Origin: JALORV01 sp963724365
GTDB taxonomy: Bacteria > Pseudomonadota > Gammaproteobacteria > Burkholderiales > Burkholderiaceae_F
Assembly: GCA_963724365.1 (NCBI GenBank)
Contig: CAVRUR010000001.1
Location: forward strand, 349,049 to 413,048
Length of the DNA: 64,000 nucleotides
Direction: 5' to 3'
Shown here in pieces: positions 56,954 through 64,000 of this stretch (position 1 is the first letter of the stretch; each line of letters starts with the position of its first letter). A program made the translations under genes and the position numbers. The notes beneath the pieces are model-generated. The model saw only the letters and a program-made list of their open reading frames with translations. It made no database searches and was not told where the DNA came from.

Positions 56954-57157
56954 GGGACGAGGATCTCGGAAGGGCGGGCGCCGCTATCTTGGCAGACTGC
57001 CGCCGAGGTGCCGGGCCGATCGGCTGCGATCCGAGCGACGCCGGGCTCCGGTCGAGATCAAGGCGCATCGGAATTTTCCGACCCGCCGAAACGTTACCGA
57101 CGTCCGCCTGCGGCAATGTGATCGCCCCGCGCCGAAGCACGCGACGCCGATGCGTGC

Positions 57158-58457
57158 TCAATGCTTCAGAGCGCCGCTCGTCGCCGATCGCACTGCTGCA
57201 GTCCCCATCGCCCCCCGCGCTTCCATCTGGTAGATCATGTCGCGCACGATCGGGTAGATCTCGTTATGCCAGCGGCGACCGCTGAAGACACCGTAGTGAC
57301 CCACGCCGGCCTGCATGTGGTGCTGCTTGAGGTACGGACGTATGCCGGGTGTCAGATCGTGCGCAGCCATGGTCTGGCCGACCGAGCAGATGTCGTCACG
57401 CTCGCCCTCGATCGTGAGCAGGGCCGTGCCGCGGATCGCGGCCGGCTCGATCTTCTCGCCTTGCCACTTCAGCTCACCGCGCGCCAGCGCATATTCCTGA
57501 AACACTAGCCGCACCGTTTCGAGGTAGAAATCCGCCGGCAGGTCAGCAACCGCGAAGTACTCCCGATAGAAGCTGCGCGTACCTTCCGCCTTGTCGTGCT
57601 CGCCGGCGATGATCGCGTTGTACAGATCGACGAAGGCCTTCACATGTCGTTCCAGATTCATGCTCATGAATGCGGTGAGCTGTAGGAAGCCCGGGTACAC
57701 GCGACGGAAGGCGCCGCGGTAGCGCAGTGGAACGGTCGCGATCAAATGACTTTCGAACCAGTCGATCGGCTTTGCCGTGGCCAGTTCGTTGACCTTGGTC
57801 GGATTGATCCGGCAATCGATCGGGCCCGCCATCAGCGTCAGGCTGAGTGGCTGGGCCGGGTGGCCGCCCTGCGCCATCGCGGCGACCGCGGCGAGTGCAG
57901 GCACGCAGGGCTGGCACACGGCGACCATGTGTGCGCCCGGCCCGATCACTTCGAGGAAGTGGACCAGGTGCGCGATGTACTCGTCGAGACCGAAGCGTCC
58001 GTGCCAGTAGGAAACGTCGCGCGCGTTGCCCCAGTCGGTCACGTAGACGTCGTGATCTTCCAGCAGGGTGCGCACCGTGTCCCGCAGCAGCGTGGCGAAA
58101 TGACCGGACATCGGCGCCACAAGCAGCACGCGCGGCCTGCTCACCCGGCCGGTCCCTGGAAAATCGCAGGAGCTGCGCGAATGGCGTGTCGACGATCACT
58201 GCCTCGGTCACTGCAACCTCACGGCCGCCGACGATCACTGTGTCGATGTCGAATGCGGGGCGCGAATGCGTGAGCTGTGCTCGGGCGATCAGTTCGAACG
58301 CGGCCGCGGCGCGCGCATTCGAGTCGCTGCCGGGATACGCCAGCCGCGCCGACGCCAGCACCTGGCCGGGATGTTCGAGCAGCGTCAGCGCCGATCCGGC
58401 CGCCGCGCGCAACGGGTAGAGCAGGTCCGTGTGGGTCTGGTAGGTCTCGTACAGCAT
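57158..58457 (-). CDS. phaZ: Intracellular polyhydroxyalkanoate depolymerase (one frameshift)
   Basis: About 432 residues from ATG 58457 (MLYETYQTHTDLLYPLRAAA). The nucleophile elbow is cysteine-based, VCQPCVPALAAV, as in PhaZ1-type PHB depolymerases. Other blocks: VYVTDWGNARDVSYWHGRFG, LDEYIAHLVHFLEVIGPGAH, MAGPIDCRINPTKVNELA, LLTIEGERDDICSVGQT (catalytic Asp region) and QAGVGHYGVFSGRRW (catalytic His). It mobilises stored PHB in the cytoplasm. The frame breaks near 58143 (LRFSRDRPG to SRPRVLLVAPMSGH), one extra base. Confidence 0.9.
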
Positions 58458-58589
58458 GGATGTTCCTCGGCGGCGAGTCTTTCCGGGAGACAACGCAAGG
58501 ACCGCGCCACTTCGCTGACGCGGAAGCGCGCACATCTGGCATGGCGCTTGCGACGCAATCGGACAGACGCGGAATCGAGGGGAGCGGCA

Positions 58590-59252
58590 GTGGCGACATC
58601 GAAAGCGGTGCTTACGATCAGCAGCAAGAACTATTCGTCGTGGTCGCTGCGAGGCTGGCTGCTCGCGCGCTTCGCCGGCCTGCCGTTCAACGAGAAGGTC
58701 GTGGCGCCGGACGATCCGGACGTGCGCGCCGAGATGCTGCTGCTCGCCTCGTCGATCCGCGTGCCGAGCCTGAAGGATGGGCCGGTGACGGTGTGGGACA
58801 CGCTCGCCATCGCCGAGTACTTGAACGAGACGCGTCCAAAGGCCGGCCTGCTGCCGACCGACAAGGTGGCGCGTGCGCACTGCCGCGCGATCTGCGGCGA
58901 GATGCACTCCGGGTTTGCCAATCTGCGCTCGGCGCTGCCGATGAACCTGCACGGGCACTTTCCTGGCTTCCGCATCTGGGCGCGCGCGCAGGCCGACATC
59001 GACCGCATCGTTGAAATCTGGACCGGCTGCCTGGCCACCTATGGCGGCCCCTACCTTTTCGGCAAGCACCGCTCGATGGCCGACGCGATGTACGCCCCGG
59101 TAGCCACGCGCTTTCTCACCTACGACGTCAAGCTCCCGTCGGCGTGCGCCACCTACTGCCGGACGATTCTTGCGATGCCAGAAATGATCGAGTGGATCGC
59201 GGCCGCGAAGAAGGAACCGATGGAAATCGAGGAGCTCGAAGCCGAGTTCTAG
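58590..59252 (+). CDS. Glutathione S-transferase family protein
   Basis: 220 residues from GTG 58590, preceded by GGGGAG. N-terminal thioredoxin-like domain: LTISSKNYSSWSLRGWLLAR, the Ser in SSWS being the likely catalytic residue, IRVPSLKDGPVTVWDTLAIA with the cis-Pro, and AEYLNETRPKAGLLPTD; C-terminal helical domain from ARAHCRAICGEMHSGFANLR. Resembles the zeta/maleylacetoacetate-isomerase-like or YfcF-type members. Intact; divergent from phaZ. Confidence 0.9.
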   Translation: MATSKAVLTISSKNYSSWSLRGWLLARFAGLPFNEKVVAPDDPDVRAEMLLLASSIRVPSLKDGPVTVWDTLAIAEYLNETRPKAGLLPTDKVARAHCRAICGEMHSGFANLRSALPMNLHGHFPGFRIWARAQADIDRIVEIWTGCLATYGGPYLFGKHRSMADAMYAPVATRFLTYDVKLPSACATYCRTILAMPEMIEWIAAAKKEPMEIEELEAEF

Positions 59253-59283
59253 TCTTACGGTTGGGCCGACCGTCGCGCGGTGA

Positions 59284-59706
59284 TCATTTCCAGGGGGAGG
59301 GCTCGGGCACCGCGCAGGGCGGATCGACATCGACGGTACCGAAGTCCGCCGGCGAAACGATCTCCAGGTATTCCATGTCCGGTGAGTAGTCGAACAGAAA
59401 GTGGCGTATGCCGGGCCGCTGGTGCACGCAGTCGCCGGCCTCGACCAGCGTCTCCTTGTCTTCGTACATGAAGCGCGCCCAGCCCTTCAGCATGATGACG
59501 ACATGAAACGCCGCCTCATGACGGTGCCAGCCGGTGCCCTGTTCGGGTGCGGAATGCGCCTTCACGAGCTGCACCAGGACCTTGCCGTGGGTGGCATCTG
59601 CGACGCCCAAATCGCGATAGAGAAAGAAGTCGCGCAGGCCATCGCCGCGCCATGGCGTGTCCGATGACTTCACGTGGGAGAACAACGACCCCGTCTTGTC
59701 CAGCAT
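59284..59706 (-). CDS. Cupin domain protein
   Basis: 140 residues from ATG 59706, behind GGAGGATTCC. Cupin motifs: GTGWHRHEAAFHVVIMLKGW with metal-type His residues, then ETLVEAGDCVHQRPGIRHFL. N-terminal SHVKSSDTPWRGDGLRDFFL. The single conserved barrel probably binds a metal or small ligand; reaction unknown. Convergent with the GST gene. Confidence 0.85.
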   Translation of the reverse strand: MLDKTGSLFSHVKSSDTPWRGDGLRDFFLYRDLGVADATHGKVLVQLVKAHSAPEQGTGWHRHEAAFHVVIMLKGWARFMYEDKETLVEAGDCVHQRPGIRHFLFDYSPDMEYLEIVSPADFGTVDVDPPCAVPEPSPWK

Positions 59707-59805
59707 GGAATCCTCCGTGCTTGTTCGTTGTGACGCATTGCAACAAGCAGGAAGCATTCCAATCCTCAGCCGGGCGCGCATCGGGAATTCCGATCGCGCA
59801 ACGGA

Positions 59806-60363
59806 TCACTCGATTCGCAGGCCTTCCTCGAACTCGATCCCGTGCTCGAACGTCAGCTCGGGTGTCTTGCGCGGCTTGATCAACGTCGTCTTGCGGTACT
59901 TGAGCGCGACGGACGCACGCGCAGCGCCCGGTGTGATCTTGCGGATCGCGCCGCCCTGAATCGTCAGCGCGAGGCTGTCGAATTCCGCGGCGAGATCAAT
60001 AGTCAGCTGCAGCACCGGCAACCGTACGCCGGCCGCACCGAGCTTGATGTCGACGTTCTGCGGTGCCTGCAGCGAACACTTGCCCCAGCGCACCACGGCG
60101 CGCTCGTCCGGCGGATGCTTGGCCGGGTCCGCGTACTCGTGCAGTTCATGCACCGCGGCCCACGCCTTGAAGACCAGTTCGAAGATGTCGCGATCGAGCA
60201 CCTTGTCCACCGCCGCGGCCGCCTCCTCGGCGACGAATCCGAGCACCGTCCCTGGCAGTGAGGCGTGCGCGTCATTTTCTTCGACGTAGCGCTCCAGCGC
60301 CGTCTGCATGGCGCCCTTCTCGACGGCGAGCAATTGCGTCAGCGTCATGCCGGTGTCATTCAT
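59806..60363 (-). CDS. Hypothetical protein coupled to the PASTA gene
   Basis: 185 residues from ATG 60363. No family recognised. N-terminal helical part (TLTQLLAVEKGAMQTALERY, GFVAEEAAAAVDKVLDRDIF) and a C-terminal beta-rich half (VDIKLGAAGVRLPVLQLTID, LALTIQGGAIRKITPGAARA). No signal peptide. Its start overlaps the end of the PASTA-repeat gene by eight bases on the same strand, so the two products probably work together. Confidence 0.75.
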   Translation of the reverse strand: MNDTGMTLTQLLAVEKGAMQTALERYVEENDAHASLPGTVLGFVAEEAAAAVDKVLDRDIFELVFKAWAAVHELHEYADPAKHPPDERAVVRWGKCSLQAPQNVDIKLGAAGVRLPVLQLTIDLAAEFDSLALTIQGGAIRKITPGAARASVALKYRKTTLIKPRKTPELTFEHGIEFEEGLRIE

Positions 60364-62514
60364 CGCGCTTCTCCTGCGTAATGTGTGCCTCGGGCCGCAC
60401 GGCAGCGTGGGGCCCCGACACTTCGATGTGGATGTGCAGTCCGGCACCTTCATGCGGACTGAGTCGCGGTGGCTCCGCCGCTCCGGCCCACTCGGCAGCG
60501 ACGCTCGGCTTGCCGGCGGCGGCTTCGCGCACCTTCGGTGTCTTGACTCGACCTCTCAGGAACCAGCCTCCCGCCGCGGCAAACGGAAGGCCCGCGGCCG
60601 CAAACCACCACGGTGACATGCCCTCGTTCGGCGTCGGCCGGATGACTGCCGGCGGAACCGGGGCCGGCGGCGACGCCGGCGCTGCGGGCGGCGGCTCGGT
60701 GCCTGCCGGTGCAGGCGGAGGCGCGACGCCTGCGGGCGCGGGCGACGCCGGCGGCGGAGTCGTGTCGACCGGCGTCGGCGGCAGCGTCGGCACGGGCATC
60801 GGCAGTGGTTCGGGCGCGGGTGCGAGTGTCGGAGGCGGGTCGGGGGCGGGCGCCGGCGGCGGAGGCGCTGACGGCGGCGGCGGTTTGGCGGGCGGTATCG
60901 AAGGAGCTGGCGGTGCCGGTGGAGTCGGCGGCGTCGGTCTTGCAGCGGCCACGAATACACGCACGGCGCTGCCGCGCGGAACTTCGGTGTCGGGTGCCGG
61001 ATCCTGCTGCAGCACCGTTCCCGCCGGCGCATCGGACTCGCGCCGTTGTCGCTGCACGGTGAGATCGCGTTCCTGCAGCGCCTGTTCGGCGCGCGGCAGC
61101 GGCAACCGCGTGACACGCGGCACACGAACCAGCGAGCCGTCCGACACGACGAGCGTCACCGTCGCTCCGGCCTTCACTTCCACGTTGCGCGGCATCTGAT
61201 CGACGACCCGTTCGCGCGGCTCGCTCGATGCGCGCATCTGTGTGGCCGCCTGCAGCCTCTGGCGCTGCAGATCGGTGCGTGCATCGTTCGCCGACCAGCC
61301 GACGTAATCGCGCACGACGATCGGTGCGGGAGGCGCCGCGGCGACCAGGATGCGGACCGTCGAGCCGCGCCGCACGACGGTGTCGGCAGCGATGCCCTGG
61401 TCGATCACGGTGCCGGGCGGGGCCGACGCGGGCCGCTCCTCGAACGTGGGCCGCAGTTCGAGCCGATCGAGCAGCGCACGTGCGCGCTCGATGCGCTGGC
61501 CTCGCAGGGACGGCATCACGACGAGCGAGCCATCCGATGCGAGCAGATCCACGACCGTGCCCCGCGGCACCTCGACGTTGCGCGGCTTCTGGTCGAAGAC
61601 TTCGCCGCGCGGTCGCACTGAAGGCCGCGACTGCACCTGTGGCTTCAGGCCGGCGCTGCCCAGCTCGGACGCCGCGACGGGCGCGGGTGCGCCGATGTAG
61701 TCGCGCACATACACCCGCGGAATCGCGACCGACGGGTTTGTCATCGTGCTCATCGGACCGGTCAACGGCGGCGATGCGGAACTGGACGACGGCGACGGCG
61801 CCCTGGCAACGGTCAGGCGTACCGATGTGCCGCGCGGCACCTCGCGGCCCGGCTCGGGCGCCTGCCCGATCACGGTGCCAGCCGGTGCGCTCGAGTTCTG
61901 CTCGACGACCGACCACGACAATCCTTGCCGCTTCAGCAGTGCCAGCGCAGAAGCCGACGGCTGCTTCTGCAGGGGCGGCACCACGACCAGCGAACCGTCG
62001 GACACGGTCAACACGACCGTCGCGGGCCACGGCACGACCGACGCGCCAGGACTCTGGTCGATCACGATGTCGAACGGCCTGCTCGATGCCCGCTGCCGCC
62101 GCTCGACCTTCGCGATGCCCTGCAGTCGTTGCGCGGCGTCGACGTAGCGCTGGCCGATCAGCGCCGGAATCGTGACCGACTGCGGCGGCCGCACATCGTC
62201 CTTCGGCGCGATCTGCGCCGGCAGGACCTGCATGGGCTGAAACTGCCTGGTTGAAGGTGTAGGTGTAGCGCAGGTGCAGGCGCGGCCGGTCTGATCTGCT
62301 GAGGAGCCGGCGCAACCGCCGGCGGAACGGCCTGCAACCTGGGCTGCGGCTGGACGTCGACGCACTGGCCGGAGCGAAGCGCCTGCTCCCGATTGGCCTG
62401 TGGGATCTGGGTGCACGGGATGGGCTGTGCAATCACCCCTGACACAGCCCATGCAAGAACCGCAGCAAGGCATCGCGCCCTGCGGCAGCACCCGTTGCCC
62501 GCTCGGCCGCCCAT
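60356..62514 (-). CDS. Exported membrane-anchored protein with six PASTA repeats (frameshifted N-terminus)
   Basis: About 719 residues from ATG 62514. Signal peptide (RCLAAVLAWAVSGVIAQP) and a Pro/Gln-rich stretch, then six PASTA-like repeats of about 64 residues, each with the pattern V..P...G.....A...L.......G.V..Q.P.....V..G..V.L.V. Odd repeats end in SDGSL, even ones in VA-A-P/R, so the array is three copies of a two-repeat unit. A 90-residue Pro/Ala linker precedes one membrane helix (WWFAAAGLPFAAAGGWFLRG) and a short tail. No kinase domain. The frame changes near 62245, before which the coding frame is different. PASTA domains bind peptidoglycan; an envelope role is likely. Confidence 0.82.
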
Positions 62515-62687
62515 GGCTGGATCTTCTTCTGCGTCGCGATCAACGCTCCGCCTTCCCACCATAGTGCGCGCAACGGAACTTCGCCACAGTCGTCACGCGC
62601 ACGTGGGAGGGCATTCGCCGCGGATCGGCCCGATTCCGGCGGCAATTTCGGCGTTCTCGGTCGCGCGCACTCGCCAGAATCGACTGC

Positions 62688-63332
62688 ATGAATGGTCTGT
62701 TTCGGCGTCTCCTCTCCTGCACCGCCGCGCTGCTCGCTGCCGTGCTGGTGGCCGGCTGTTCCAGTGGCATGGGCAAGGACCAGTGCGTGCTGGCCGACTG
62801 GCACATGATCGGCTTCGAGGACGGTCTGCAAGGCTGGCCGGCGGACCGGATCGGCGTCCATCGCGTCGCCTGCGCCAAACATCAGGTCACGCCCAATCTC
62901 GCCGCCTACATGGAGGGACGCCAGCGCGGACTGCAGGAGTTCTGTCAGCCGAAGAACGGCTTCAGCGTCGGCCTGCGCGGCGGCGGCTATGCCAACGTGT
63001 GCTCAGGCCCGACCGAACCGGCGTTCGTCGACAGTTACCGCTACGGCCGGCAGATTCACGACGCGCGCACCGAGCTGCGCCAGACGCAGTCACGACTGCG
63101 CAGCGCCCGCGACGGGCTGTCCCACACCGAGGCGGGCATGGCGAGCGTCACGACGGAGCTGGTGTTGCCGGGCGTGCCGACAGATCGCCGCGCCTTCCTG
63201 GCGACGGAGCTGATTCGACTGACACAGGAACGCACCGAGCTGATCGCGCGCATCGATCAACTGACGGCGCGAACGCAGCAGCTTGCGGTCAACGTACAGG
63301 AACTCGAACGCCAGAGTCCTTACGCGCTCTGA
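62688..63332 (+). CDS. DUF2799 lipoprotein
   Basis: 214 residues. Signal peptide with lipobox (AALLAAVLVAGCSS), so a lipid-anchored envelope protein. DUF2799 features: VLADWHMIGFEDGLQGWPAD, HQVTPNLAAYMEGRQRGLQE, FCQPKNGFSVGLRGGGYANV, then a coiled coil (LIRLTQERTELIARIDQLTA). Function unknown. It is divergent from the PASTA-repeat gene across 173 bases, which must contain both promoters. Confidence 0.88.
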   Translation: MNGLFRRLLSCTAALLAAVLVAGCSSGMGKDQCVLADWHMIGFEDGLQGWPADRIGVHRVACAKHQVTPNLAAYMEGRQRGLQEFCQPKNGFSVGLRGGGYANVCSGPTEPAFVDSYRYGRQIHDARTELRQTQSRLRSARDGLSHTEAGMASVTTELVLPGVPTDRRAFLATELIRLTQERTELIARIDQLTARTQQLAVNVQELERQSPYAL

Positions 63333-64000
63333 GCTTCGCTGGGTTCGGGCTTGTTGGACGAAATCGGCTACCAGCCAACTGCGCGCGCCATGCGGAGCAT
63401 TAGGTCGTTGCCCTCGCCATCACGCACCGCGTGCGAAAACCACAAGGACGAAGCTGCGAGCCAACGCGTCAGCACGAGCTTGATGCCCGGCTCTACGCTA
63501 GGCCTTGGCGCTCGTGGCCAAGGGAGGCAGCTCGCGACCGAGGCTGTGTGAAAACTTGAATTCCTTGCGTTTTCGGTGGCCGGTTTGATACTCCCGAAGG
63601 GTCGATCGTTGAATACAGAGCCAACTGAGAAGTCGAGTCCACCGTCGCAGGATTCGACAACGAGTTTTCACACAGCCTTATATGGACACCGCCCGGTTTG
63701 CCAAGTTGATCTTCATGTGATGCCTCAACGAGGTACTGGCTGCAGTCTTATATCCGGCCTTGTCGTGCAGACCGAAGCCTGCAGGCCCTGATGGAATGCG
63801 CCAAGAACGTCCTCATCTCGACCGCGCGCTTGATGTGCGCAAGGCCGTGTTCAGGTTTGCGTTCTTGCGGTCCGACCTGTCTTGCCATCACTCGGGAATC
63901 AACCTCAGCAACCTATCGGCTTGTGAACATTTCCATTCAGTTCATCGGCTACGCTGGTCTCACGCTCACGTAGTCCTTCTGATACGCCCGCCCGTGAGCC
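63333..64000. other. Region without a convincing gene; possible gene remnant and mobile-element scar
   Basis: Longer frames here look random on both strands and base composition appears lower in GC than the rest. On the minus strand, a frame ending at the stop 63368-63370 reads IKLVLTRWLAASSLWFSHAV then RDGEGNDLMLRMARAVGW, which has the balanced composition of real protein; its upstream part runs into the inverted-repeat element described next. I do not recognise it. From 63680 to the end I see no gene I can support. Confidence 0.4.
63541..63678. mobile_element. MITE-like element with 16-base perfect terminal inverted repeats
   Basis: AGGCTGTGTGAAAACT at 63541-63556 is exactly complementary to 63663-63678. 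The 138-base unit encodes nothing. Ends of this kind (starting near GGCTGTGTGAAAAC) are typical of insertion-sequence termini. No clear target duplication flanks it, so it could be a decayed or internally deleted IS rather than a recent insertion. Confidence 0.6.

Noticed and set aside
55082..57121. 679-residue frame on the plus strand
   Set aside because: Antisense to the OPT transporter; His/Arg/Asp-rich with no membrane or enzyme motif.
63791..63973. 60-residue frame at the right edge
   Set aside because: No start signal, no motif and unremarkable composition; likely chance.

Overview
The window looks like a chromosomal segment of a high-GC betaproteobacterium, probably Burkholderiales. 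That placement is inferred from gene content: a DUF3305/DUF3306 formate dehydrogenase operon, a GcvA-type LysR regulator divergent from a DUF2917 gene, YaeQ, an intracellular Cys-type PHB depolymerase and a livFKMHG plus acyl-CoA ligase cluster. No rRNA, tRNA or CRISPR array was seen.

About 1-15 kb is a molybdo/tungsto-enzyme island. On the minus strand, in transcription order, are DUF3305, DUF3306, a poly-[4Fe-4S] protein, a TorD-type chaperone, a small Tat-signal protein and the (partial) formate dehydrogenase catalytic subunit. On the plus strand are fdhD and mobA, then a ModE-like HTH/PBP regulator (minus) divergent from a tungstate ABC transporter tupBCA, then moeA and a MoeA-PBP fusion. 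Together they would import the oxyanion, build and insert the pterin cofactor, sulfurate it and deliver it to the dehydrogenase.

About 14.4-25.5 kb holds two small genes (DUF3455, DUF1801), a UUCG terminator, a PaaK-like ligase, a lysine/alanine-rich histone-like protein and a liv-type ABC transporter co-directed with a large acyl-CoA ligase. A divergent Crp/Fnr regulator with two strong palindromes sits at its head. About 26-39 kb is mixed: aldo/keto reductase, ChaN-like protein, MarR/MFS pair with a palindrome on the MarR start codon, VOC protein, a TIR-TM protein, an SDR, a TPR-GGDEF protein, an EntS-like MFS and an AEC carrier. About 39-46.8 kb holds redox and envelope functions (DsbA-like, thioredoxin-CcdA fusion, Ste24-like protease, cytochrome with a sorting-type C-terminus), Ada, a BNR-repeat protein and a MoaD/ThiS protein. 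About 46.9-50.5 kb is an ECF42-type sigma factor with two YCII/DGPF proteins, two VOC proteins and DUF1579. About 50.5-63.3 kb has cytochromes, LysR/DUF2917, YaeQ, an OPT transporter, PHB depolymerase, GST, a cupin and a six-PASTA-repeat membrane protein. The last 650 bp look less GC-rich, carry no convincing gene and contain a 138-bp element with perfect 16-bp inverted ends.

A pervasive property is frameshifting: about sixteen otherwise normal genes are broken into frames that rejoin perfectly at protein level, and nearly every break is explained by one extra base. I treat these as probable sequence errors and give the full gene span, noting each shift.
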